From Mesostigma viride (taxonomy: Eukaryota > Streptophyta > Mesostigmatophyceae > Mesostigmatales > Mesostigmataceae), in assembly GCA_009746045.1 (NCBI GenBank), contig RPFO01000156.1, positions 5,875,900-5,931,399 of the forward strand: a DNA stretch of 55,500 nt, in the 5' to 3' direction. The position numbers were made by a program, and so were the translations under genes. The notes under the pieces are model-generated. The model was not told where the DNA came from, searched no databases, and saw nothing but the letters and a program-made list of their open reading frames with translations. Each line of letters opens with the position of its first letter. Positions within the stretch are counted from its first letter, which is position 1. This document shows positions 21,185 to 31,764 of this stretch, one piece after another.

Positions 21185-21905
21185 ACTATTACTCCGAATA
21201 AAGAGTTAAGAGGTTGGCCCTCGGCAGTCGGCATGGCGATCACGGAGCGATGACGGGGCGATGACGGGGCGATGACGGGGCGTTGACGCGCGTGATGAAT
21301 AGGATCTGTTTGACAGGCGGCGGCTATTGGTAATATAGATTGTTGATTAAGAGAAGAGTTTAGATGTTGGCCCGTGGGCGATGACGGTGACGGCGTCACC
21401 GTCATCGCCCTCGACGGGCGTCATGAATACGACCTTTTTGATATGCGGCGGCTATTGGTAATATAGGTCGTTGACTACTACTCCGAATACAAATGTAAAG
21501 AGTTAAGAGGTTGGCCCTCGGCTGGCTCGGCATGGCGATCACGGGGCGATGACGGGGCGATGACGGGGCGTTGACGCGCGTGATGAATAGGATCTGTTTG
21601 ATAGGCGGCGGCTATTGGTAATATAGATTGTTGATTAAGAGAAGAGTTTAGATGTTGGCCCGTCGAGGGCGATGACGGTGACGGTCCGTCACCGTCATCG
21701 CCCTCGACGGGCGTGATGATAAGCCCATGTTTGATATGCGGCAGCTATTGGTAGTAGTAGGTCGTTGACTATCACTCCGAATAAAGAGTTAACAGGTTAA
21801 GGCCCTCGGCCGGGCGATGACGGGGCGATGACGGGGCGTTGACGCTCGTGATGAATAGGACCTGTTTGATAGGCGGCGGCTATTGCTAATATATAGGTCG
21901 GATAT
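21185..21905. repeat. About 290-bp tandem repeat with internal GGCGATGACG units and palindromes
   Basis: TAAAGAGTTAAGAGG recurs at about 21199, 21496 and 21782. Each unit contains (GGGGCGATGAC)n, a GGCGGCTATTGGTAATATA step and, in two units, a large palindrome (about 21375-21409 and 21659-21711). Confidence 0.75.
21659..21711. repeat. Perfect 53-bp palindrome
   Basis: Two 26-bp arms (CCCGTCGAGGGCGATGACGG and six more bases) are exactly complementary around a single T at 21685. The neighbouring repeat unit carries a shorter version with 17-bp arms. Confidence 0.85.
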
Positions 21906-21906
21906 T

Positions 21907-22530
21907 TGTGTACCACCCCCCTCCTTCCCGCGGCAGGTACGCAGCGACCCGCTGTTGTGTCCTGGCTGCAATTGTGTATCACTTGTACGGTATTTGTGTA
22001 TCACTTGTAGCGTATTTGTGTATCACTTGTCCTCCTTCCCACGGCAGGTACGCAGCGACCCGCTGTTGTCCTGGCTGCAATTGTGTATCACTTGTACGGT
22101 ATTTGTGTATCACTTGTAGCGTATTTGTGTATCACTTGTCCTCCTTCCCACGGCAGGTACGCAGCGACCCGCTGTTGTCCTGGCTGCAATTGTGTATCAC
22201 TTGTACGGTATTTGTGTATCACTTGTAGCGTATTTGTGTATCACTTGTCCTCCTTCCCACGGCAGGTACGCAGCGACCCGCTGTTATACTGGCGGTATTT
22301 GTGTATCACTTGTAGCGTATTTGTGTATCACTTGTCCTCCTTCCCACGGCAGGTACGCAGCGACCCGCTGTTGTACTGGCGGCAGTTGTGTATCACCTGT
22401 ACGGTAATTGTGTATCACTTGTACGGTATTTGTGTATCACCCCCTCCTTCCCACGGCAGGTACGCAGCGACCCGCTGTTGTACTGGCGGCAGTTGTGTAT
22501 CACCTGTACGGTAGTTGTGTATCACCACCC
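21907..22530. repeat. About 108-bp tandem repeat, six copies
   Basis: CGGCAGGTACGCAGCGACCC occurs at about 21931, 22042, 22151, 22260, 22347 and 22454. The units are joined by variable numbers of TTGTGTATCACTTGTA sub-repeats. The 22347 spacing is shortened by one sub-repeat. Confidence 0.8.
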
Positions 22531-22539
22531 TCCATGGCC

Positions 22540-23520
22540 CATGCAGCCCGGCCCGGCATCGTGCCGTCGCCGACCCGACAACGTTTTCTCGAACAACACG
22601 AATTTGAATTTTAGGGACTGGAGCGGGTGGCACGCTAGCGGCACGACCAACGGAACAAGAGAACCGAGAAACTGTGGCCGCCAGGAGGATAAAGGTTTCA
22701 AGGCGCATGCGTTTGAGGCTAGCCAGAACCGAATGCGAGGTTTTACTTTATCAAACCGATGTATATCAATGTGGCCAGAATTCTTTTCCAGTTGCGGGGT
22801 CGTGTGTCGCCAATTTGTTGTTGGGCCGGGCACTTTAATCGTGATTGCAAGAAGTCAGTTCACGACGCCGTTAGCGTGGCATTTATGTACAGCAATTCAT
22901 CGTTCGGCTTCTTTATCCTATCGGCAACTCCTCACGACGTGTGAGCGTGAGTCGGTTGTCGTGTGAATGGACACTTTCTGGGAAAGTAAGTCACTAGAGG
23001 CCAATTTCACCGATCGCAAAACATTTACCCAGTTTGGGCAGATAGACCTGGCTAAATACGAGGGCGAGCGGAAGTAATTGTTGATGCATAGCCATCTGCT
23101 TCCTGCGCTTTGTAATTGTAATGAGTTGTTCGCAAATTGGCGTCTCTAGCGGTTACTCCTCTGTGCACAGCTGGCGACCAAGAAGACTTCATTGGCAGCC
23201 GGACTGCGGATGCGCGTCGTTGGAATATTAGCAACGTTAACATGTTTGCTGCGTTTTTTGTGAAGCTTGTCTAGCCGACTGCATTTGGGAGACTTGGCAA
23301 GGTTGCCTCCAATCGTTGAAGTCACAACCTGGGTGTCAATTCACGTTTACTAGCCACGGTCATAGTAACATTCTAATGGCATTTGTCCCAGTTTCAACAT
23401 GGGTTTTCACTCTGATCTGATGGAGTTAAGGGCCTAGCTCCGTGGTTTTGTGTCATTGTAGCAGTTTAGTCGCCTGCTAACGTAGTGAATCTTCCATCCC
23501 ACCTCTCCCACCCCCACCCG
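22540..23520. other. Unassigned DNA in the CACTA-like element
   Basis: Short frames only. No recognisable domain; possible exons cannot be supported. Confidence 0.3.
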
Positions 23521-23528
23521 CACTTCTC

Positions 23529-24236
<708 letters not shown>

Positions 24237-24239
24237 TCC

Positions 24240-24950
24240 CACCCCCCGCTCTCTTGTCCCTCCCGCACCCCTCCTCTCTCTTTCCCTTTCCCTTGGCTGT
24301 TGAGAAGGACTGGGGTGAAAAATCCAGACCGTTGGTGGCTGCCTTCAAGCAGAAAGTTTCAAGGATCAACACGTTTTTGTGAGCTGTCTGATATGGTCAC
24401 TGCTGCGACAAAGGTGAGTTATCTTGTTTTTCATGCAATTTTTTTGCTGTAGCTAGGTAAGCCGGCCATTTTGTACTCCTCTTTCTTTTGCTCTCACGAT
24501 TTATTCTTGTTGTGGTTTATATGGTCCCGTTAAGTGGCATGCATTATCATGATCCACATTAGTGTGAGAAACCATCAGCAGTGTTGTAGCTTGCATCTTA
24601 CAACAACAGTTTTTGCTGCCGCCACCACTGCTATTACCAACATAAAGTCATTCTTGCTTTCTAAGCACTCTTTTTCCTCTTGGGCTGTTGGTTGGGATAC
24701 CAGCCACCCTTGCACGCATAAATTCAAGCACCGGGTGCATGTGAAAACACAACCAAGGCAAGAATGTCCCCCTATCGCAATATCCCACCCACGCAACGCA
24801 CCCAATGCAGCAAGAATGGGACCACCTTGTTGCCATGAGCTCTAGCACCGTTGCCACCCTAGCTTTCTACTGTTCCCGTCCATCCTTATTTACACTGGCT
24901 GCTTTGCTTGCATTTCTGGCTCAGTGCCAGTTTGCACTTGCTAGCTTGCT
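24240..24950 (+). other. Possible single exon and unassigned DNA
   Basis: At about 24300-24411 a short frame reads AVEKDWGEKSRPLVAAFKQK, then stops. Another frame ends at a CAAAG|GTGAGTT donor-like site. Nothing else is supportable. Confidence 0.25.
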
Positions 24951-24959
24951 AAGACAATA

Positions 24960-25340
24960 ATGCAGCTTGCAAACGGCAAGGGCAAGCACCCGGGTAAGAG
25001 CAAAGGCAACCGCACGAGCAAAGGAAAGGGAAACTGGAAGAGCAAGCACAAGGCCAAGGAAAGGACAAAGGCACTTGTGCTTGCCAAAAGGGCAGGCTCA
25101 AGGGAAATGACAAGGGCAGGGGCAGGCACAAGGGAAGCGGATAAGGGCAAGGGCAGGCGCAAGGGAAAGAGATTAGGACAAGTCAAGCACGAGGGAACGG
25201 ACAAGGGCAAGGGCAGGCACAAGGGAAAAGATGAAGACAAGGGCAGGCACTAGGGGAAGGATGAGGGCAACGGCAAACACTGGGGATCAAAGGATAGGGG
25301 CAAGGGCAGATGCTAGGGTAACAGTTAGGGCAAAGGCAGG
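24960..25340. repeat. Purine-rich minisatellite (ACAAGGGCAAGGGCAGGC-like)
   Basis: Degenerate AAGGGCAGGCACAAGGGAA units of roughly 24-36 bp. The Lys/Gly-rich 97-aa frame across it is probably a by-product. Confidence 0.65.
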
Positions 25341-25599
25341 CACAAGAGAAGAATAAGGGGCCGTGAAGTATAAGTGGAAATGCGGGTGGCGACATGGGGT
25401 TCGATCGGGCCTGCTGATGCAAATGCAGATTTCAACTGCAGTGACAAACACAAGCGTAGACATAGGCAACGACAAATTCCTTGCATGCGTGCCTTGCTCT
25501 TCACCGGCTGGCTCGTTTGCTAGTTGTCTAACAGTTTCTACCGATAAACATCACTTGCCATTGTAAGGTCTGCCTTGCTGCCGTGCTAGTGGGTAGCTG

Positions 25600-25830
25600 G
25601 GTGATCGTGCTTGTTCCTTGTCAAGGGAGGGATGCATGTGGAGTAGGTGGGTGGGTGTGCTTGTTCCTTGCCAAGGAAGGGATGCACAAAGGTTAGATAG
25701 GTGCACGTGCTTGTTTCTTGTCAAGGGAGGGACGCACAAAGGGTAGGTGGGGGCACATGGTTGTGCCTCGTCAAGGGCGGGATGCACGAAGGGTAGGTGG
25801 GGGCATGTGGTTGGTCCTTGTCTTTTCACC
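25600..25830. repeat. About 59-bp tandem repeat, four copies
   Basis: Units contain CTTGTTCCTTGTCAAGGGAG, GGATGCAC and GGGTAGGTGGG with scattered substitutions. Confidence 0.75.
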
Positions 25831-25940
25831 GCCCAAGCGATGGCGATGTAGCATGCATTATACATTTATTCGTGCATTAAAAATCACTTTCCTTACAAGC
25901 GGCCTTAGCCGACTCCATCTGCCGTTGCCATTTCTCCGTA

Positions 25941-26330
25941 TTGCATTGTCCGGACACGGTTTTTGTGTCGCAGGTCTTCCCCCGTAAAGGCACAAGCTGC
26001 CTGCGCGCGGAATTCTGTGCAGACACCTCGGTTTCCAACACGACGGCATCCCGCACATATCGAGCTCTGGATGTACAACATCTTCCCCCGGCGCACTTGC
26101 TCCCGGATGGAGCTTCTGTGCGGTGCCGACATCCCCGGAGCTGTCCTAAGCACTGCATGGAAACAGTATTTCAAGCCACGAAGAGAAGCCACGACTTTGA
26201 TATTGACTTGATATTGTCGTCAGAAGACTTGATATGCTCTTTCTGTGAAGGCGTTGGATTTTTGTGCATGACATGTAATCCTGCATGTAATAATGAAATG
26301 GTTTATGAAATAGAAACTTGTCTTGCATGA
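25941..26330 (+). other. Cysteine-rich frame, unrecognised
   Basis: A 129-aa frame ending SFCEGVGFLCMTCNPACN...ETCLA has clustered cysteines and sits near the right end of the CACTA-like element. A gtcgcag acceptor-like site lies near 25973. It could be the last exon of an element gene. I do not recognise it and the coding status is doubtful. Confidence 0.25.
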
Positions 26331-26429
26331 GCCTTGCTGCAAATGCCATTCATTTTTATTTTTTTTTTCCGGGTAAATGGGTGTTAGGGGTTAGGTTGAC
26401 CGAAATGATAAGTGAAATTCCTTCAGTGA

Positions 26430-26808
26430 AATTCTAAGTGACATGCGTACTGCAATTCAGAACGACATAGCGACATGATAGTGTAGTACCGGTAGTGTAC
26501 GCGAGAAGCATACGACGTCGTAACCTACGGGACCGAGTATTGGGATCGTAAACTACCAGGTGGTAAATTACCGTACGTACATTACCACCTCGTATCTTAC
26601 CACGTCGTAATCTTACCACGTCGGAATCTTACCACGTCGGAATCTTACCACGTCGTAATCTTACCACGTCGGAATCTTACCACGTCGTAACTTACCACCT
26701 CGTAACTTACGGCGTGGGATCGTAGGTAGGATCTCAGCGATAACTTACTGCGTGGGATCGTAGGTGAGATGTATATAGTAAGAATGAGCCGAGGCGTAAT
26801 TTACCACC
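26430..26808. repeat. Right subterminal repeats of the CACTA-like element
   Basis: Six to eight copies of TCTTACCACGTCG(T/G)AA lie head to tail near 26590-26705. GTGGGATCGTAGGT(A/G) repeats follow. An imperfect palindrome (CCGAGGCGTAATTTACCA) adjoins the inverted repeat. Confidence 0.8.
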
Positions 26809-26863
26809 TGGTAATTTACGCCTCGGATCCTTTTTACCACCCTCGGACGAAAAGTATAGTGCA

Positions 26864-27325
26864 TGCTGTACAAGAAGGGCTCTGCTGCTGACCCCGGTAA
26901 CTATCGGGGTGTCTGCCTCCAGAGCGCCGCGCTGATCGAAGGTCTTCATGCGCATGATGCTGCACCGGCTCCGCGCCGCGCTGGACCCACACCTGGGTGA
27001 GTCTCAAATGGGTTTCCGTTGTGGTCGTAACACTGTCATGGCTGTGTTTGTCGCGCGCCGGTTGATGGAGGAGGTGCGTCGCCTTTGCCCTGACAGTTTG
27101 CCGCTAGTCTTCATTTTTGTTGACTATATCAAGGCCTTTGACACGGTCCTCTGGGAGGCTCTTTGGGCCATCCTAGCTCTGGATCGGGTACCACCAGCGT
27201 TTATTGCTGCCATTCGTCGACTGTATGAGCTAGCTAGGGCTCACAGGCAGTAGTGCATGCGGACTGCGGAAGGCACCACCCCACCATTCCCCCTTCACCA
27301 CGGGGTGCATGGCGCAAGGATGTGT
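26864..27325 (+). pseudogene. LINE ORF2: reverse transcriptase fingers and palm, first part
   Basis: Continues the 13805-15013 gene with KKGSAADPGNYRGVCLQSAA, then (after a shift) ESQMGFRCGRNT and VFIFVDYIKAFDTV, whose first aspartate (27122-27124) is a catalytic palm residue. It reaches GCVLSP at the insertion site of the retroposon 27335-30201. The next part of the palm lies at 30202 onwards. Confidence 0.85.
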
Positions 27326-27487
27326 CCTGTCCCCCGATTAAATATTTAATTAATTAGAAACATAACTCCGTTGGGAGTACATGTATAGCACATATCCCTG
27401 AGAAGGCGCATATGGCTTTTAATACATTCTGGGCGACTTCCTGCAAGGGTGGGAATGTAAGCTACCCTTGCTCTAGGTGGCACCAGG

Positions 27488-27971
27488 CCGACTACAATAC
27501 GCTTCCGCGGACACCTTTTTCAGCGGGGAAAGTGCCCCCGGGCTTCCGGGGCAAATTCAGCAAGCGCTGCGGAACTTAGATACTAAAATTTCGTTTTTGG
27601 TTCGTACCGTACAGCCAATCATTTTGCGCCCGGATCAAATTGTGATCTGGGTACTGAACACGAAAATTTCAGCGGAACGTACGAAACACCAACGCAACTA
27701 CAGAAAATGTTCAGTTACGAAACTGTAGTACCGTGTACCCAAGCAAAATGTAGTAGGACTTCGCTAAATTCACGTTCGGAATTTTTCCCCGCAAGATTCC
27801 CCCGCAAGATTCCCCCGCACGATTCCCCCCGCTAGGTTCAGGCTCCAGTCGATGCTCGCCAAATGGCGCAAAAAAAGAAACATATGTTAAAATCAACGGT
27901 GCGAATCCTCGTTACCGCTCGGGTAACATTCTCACTCATTTCGCGTCTCCTACGAACCGTATTGTAGTCGG
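27488..27971. mobile_element. Small non-autonomous element with 14-bp inverted repeats
   Basis: Starts CCGACTACAATACG and ends with its exact complement. It interrupts LINE-type 3' sequence known uninterrupted at 35220-35260, with GG on each side. The interior has three CCCCGCAAGATTC-like repeats and no convincing gene. Confidence 0.7.
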
Positions 27972-28309
27972 GGCACCTGCACCCTCATGATCTTCACACT
28001 ATGCCCAGCTACTAAGGGGGAGTATGTCATATATGTGGGGGAAGATCATCATGGCTATACAAGAGCTAGGGCATGGCTTCTCGACAGAGAGCATCTCTCT
28101 GCATGCATGGCGTAGCATGGCCAAATTCTTAATGCGACATCCATGGGGGTCCCATTATAGTAGGCAGGGCGTGGCTAAATTCTGAAGGCATCATCCATGG
28201 GGGCCATTATGGGCGCACATATGCGCGTGGGCTACATGCTAGGCTAAGAAGCTAGCCTGACTAATCTACACTACTGGTATATATTCCCTAGTCTGAGGTG
28301 GCAGGGGGG

Positions 28310-29824
28310 TGTCACGTCCGTGATCATTTACGTCCGTGCACTCAAGAAGTTACGCGATTGCCGTAATCGGAATGGTTACGTCCGACGTTTGGTTGGTTCC
28401 GATTCAGTAGGCCGCAGGCTTTGTTCCTTGGCCCGGTACGTGTGGAGCGCCGCGCCAGAAAGGTCTGAATTTCTAGAGTGACAGTCTTAGGTGACCTGAC
28501 TTAGGTTCAGGCGCAAGACTTTGGGGCGCAAAGCCTTGGTGGCATGCGCAATATTCCGGTGCGTGACATTTGGCAGTTACGAATCTTTTGTATTGTCCAG
28601 ACGGAATGATGTTCAGTCCATCGGACAAAGCTAGATACGCAGATCGCAGTGTGCGGTGTGCTGGCTCGCACGTGGCTGTCGAACAGACTTGCTCTGCATT
28701 TTGCTGGCAGTCTAACTGCACGTCAGGCGGCTTGCTGGCAAATGCGACAGCGCATGGATGCCGGGATTTTTGGAGGTATTTAGGAGCACAGCAGCGGCCA
28801 TGGTGGTCGTTGTTCGCTCGTTACTCTCCCTCACAACTTGGTGTTGTCGTCAAGGGGTTTAATAGTGGAACAATCCGGAGCAGCCCCCGAGAGTGGTTGC
28901 AATGAGTAATTGTCATGAGATTGGTTGACGGAAGTGATAACTGTTTGGTTTCGTCAAGATGATCGATGTGTGTATTGTGGGCGAGACTCGGGAAGGAACC
29001 CGGTCGTCGTTGGCCAGTGAGCCATAGCTGGGGTAAGCGGGATAGGTAGACAGGATAGGGGGCGCTAACTAAAGGACACTGCCAGCCGTAAGCCAAGCGG
29101 AGCAGTGTGGCGTCACCCGAGGCCTGCTATAGGTTATCAAGAACCGCTTATATAGCCTTATTTGGACAGTGACGCACAAACAAGTACGACATTATACGAC
29201 TAGACAACACTTGTATTCTTGTCGATGTCTTTTGAAATTAAATGTGAATGGTTTGGTTGCTTTCCAAATATATAAAGCATCATGGTTTTATTCTACACCT
29301 GGCTGGCTACGGAATTGCCTGTCATGAGGTCGGCGGCCAAGTATGTCCGTGAGGTCTGCATCACACTTGATTTTAACGAGCGAACAACCCATGCATGATG
29401 GGTTCAGTCCGGCCAGCCTGGGGGTTCCTCCTGCTTCACCCGGGGAAGCATGCACAAGGAAGAGGTTATTGCTTAGCCTTCAAAAGCATCTGAAGAGGTT
29501 AGGCTTTTCCCTGTAAAAAGCCATTGAAGGGGTTATTGCTAAGCCTTTAAAAGCATGCATGTTAAGGTTGTTGCTGATCCTGGAAAAGCATCTTTGAGCA
29601 GCTGGATTTTTTTTTTCCTTTTTGCTGCTGCCTGGAATGACGCCCTCTTTGGGCTTCCTTCGGTTGTGTGAGATGCCTCTCTTTCACTTTTTGCTCTCAA
29701 GTTGTTGTGAGCTAAAGAGTGGGGGGGGAGGTGGCATATCACACACATGATTACTGCTGATAGTGGATGCATTCAAGTAGCGGTAATGACCAGTCCAGGA
29801 TACTAATGGCACGCAAACGCGACA
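28310..29824. mobile_element. Possible solo LTR, 1.5 kb
   Basis: This block interrupts the ORF1-only retroposon between its 3' region and ORF1. It starts TGTCACG and ends CGCGACA (6 of 7 inverted matches, TG...CA termini), with GGGG on both sides. A TATATAA box lies near 29268. Because one end lies in a G run, the duplication is weak evidence. Repeats of AAAAGCAT(C/G) occur near 29480-29600. Confidence 0.45.
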
Positions 29825-29850
29825 GGGGCCGGGCCTGTCAGGGCTTGTGG

Positions 29851-30201
29851 TCAACGTGGATGACCGCCCCCCTCCAGTATACCGGCTTCCCCCTTGCGCT
29901 CTGCCGGAGCTGAAGGTAGGTCGGCCATAGCTCGCGTCTCCGCTGTTGCTGGGCCAGGGTCAAGACTCAAGAAGTCGTCGTCCAGCGTGAAGCGAGTCTC
30001 CGAGAGCTTCTTGCGGCATTTAAGGAACGACAGCTTGTCCGCCATGAGGAGTACGGGTGCCGGGCCAGCCTTCCCCCGCGCGCGGGGGAGGCGGACAGCC
30101 GACATGTCCAGCTCACCAGTGAGTAGCATGGGGGCAAAAATGTCGCGCTTAAATGCTTCAAGAAGGCTCGTGGAGGTCTCACCTGCCGGCTGGTCGAAGT
30201 G
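29851..30201 (-). pseudogene. ORF1 C-terminal fragment
   Basis: Minus-strand translation shows GETSTSLLEAFKRDI, then VRLPRARGKAGPAPVLL and KLSFLKCRKKLSETRFTLDDD, aligning with residues 335-408 of the intact ORF1 at 35519-36937. Frames shift after that. It is the 5'-truncated coding part of the retroposon 27335-30201. Confidence 0.75.
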
Positions 30202-30210
30202 CCTGTCCCC

Positions 30211-31270
30211 ATATCTGTTCATTATTGTCGTGGATCACGTCATGCGCCGGGCACGTGTGCGCTTTACTGCTCTTAAGGGGTTCGAGCCTGGCTTGGACAT
30301 CCTTAACGAGCGAGAGCATGGCGGGGTTAGCACTGGCTATACCGCCTGGCCGACCTGATTTATGAGGACGACACCACCCTCATCGCGCGCCCCGAGCACA
30401 TTCAGACCTGGCTGGACTGTCTGGGCTTGGACGCGCGGGCGGTGGGGTTGGAGATTAGTGTCAAAACTGAGGCTATGGTGATTGGGGCTTCCAGTAGCCC
30501 GCCGCTACCACGGCTGCTAGACGGGACGGAGGTCCCGTTTCGTGATCCGGCTTTACTGAACTGCTGGGAAGCATGCTTCCTGACACCGCCGCCGATGTGG
30601 ACATGCACCCGCATCGGCCTGGCCTGGGCTCGGCATCGTTCGCTCAAAACCTACTGGCACTCGAAGGTCCTCGGCGAGCACCGCAAGCGCATGCTCCTCA
30701 AGGTCCTGGTCCTCGATCACGGTGCTCACGTATGGCGCCGAGGCATGGACGCTCACGGACACGCTGGCGGCCAAGCTAAACGGCACGGTAACCAGGATGC
30801 TCCGTCAGGCCCTGAATGTCGGGTTTTCCACGCATATAGGTCTTTAGAATCTTTGTCCCAGGGCATGCCTCGCATTTCGGACGTGATTAGAGAGCGTAGG
30901 ATAGCATTCGTAGGACATCTTGCTCGCACCAGCCAGGTAGACACCGCCCTCCAGTCTGGCCGGCCCCCAGCGGCTTGGCCAGCCAGGGCAGCATATCCTG
31001 ACCTGGCCTGGCCCCAACAAGGACATTCCTAAGAAGGTAGGCAAACATGTCATGACCTACCCACAGCATGCAGTTGCTGGCTGACCTAGTGGTCCTGGCT
31101 CAGTTTGAACATCGCATTCACTCCCTCTCTCTTGCTTGGACTGCTATGCAAGACAAGAAGAGGTGGAAGACCACTGTCCAGGCTCATACGCCCGCCCCTG
31201 TGGGCAAGCCCCCTCCCCCCAAGCGGAGGGGGCGCTTTGCTGAGTAGCATAGGTAGGTTTTCTAGATTAG
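30211..31270 (+). pseudogene. LINE ORF2: end of reverse transcriptase and C-terminus
   Basis: Continues from 27325 with LSPYLFIIVVDHVMRRA, then after a shift ADLIYEDDTTLIARPEHIQ. YEDD (30361-30372) occupies the position of the Y/FADD catalytic box. The C-terminal region follows: RISDVIRERRIAFVGHLART near 30870-30930 and a decayed PVGKPPPPKRRGRF end near 31195-31240. The 3' region starts and is cut at TTCTAGATTAG by the retroposon 31271-48619, resuming at 48631. Confidence 0.8.
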
Positions 31271-31764
31271 ACGAAGCTCCAGGAGCTGGAGGACCAGTTG
31301 AGCCGGGTGGCTCAGGATGGCCAAGTTAGTACAAACTAATACAACGCTGAAAGAACTACTATCGGCCAATAAATGATAGTACAACAAGCAAAGATCTGTA
31401 GCAGCCAACCAGCTACTAAGGATCCGAGCTGTATATATTATCCTTGGTAGTATCTACGCTTGTGGCGCGGCGCCATGAGGTTGAGCGCCGGACAGGCATG
31501 ATGCGGAAGCAAGGTCCTGTGTGCATCAAGTATCCGCAGTGCTGAGTACATAGTTGGTTGCTGCAATGAGCTTCTAGAAGGGTCCATAGTACAGATGTTT
31601 GACGTGGATCCGACGTACTGGATTTGTTGACGCAAATGGTTGCTGACTTGCGTTGACGGACGGAAAGTGGATGCGAAAAGCATTATATGGAATTACTGCG
31701 CAAGGCAGTGGTATCTATCTGATTTGAGTCCATCGGATGAATTGGACCGACAAGGTTGTTGAAC

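Larger units (their letters stand above)
27335..30201 (-). mobile_element. ORF1-only retroposon (second copy), interrupted
   Basis: A CCTGTCCCC duplication (27326-27334 and 30202-30210) flanks it. Removal rejoins the LINE motif GCVLSPYLFII. From its 3' end it has an AT-rich tail, the hairpin CTCCGTTGGGAG (minus orientation, near 27367-27378), the 3' region shared with 35131-35518, then an ORF1 C-terminal fragment, truncated at 30201. A small inverted-repeat element (27488-27971) and a putative solo LTR (28310-29824) interrupt it. Confidence 0.75.
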
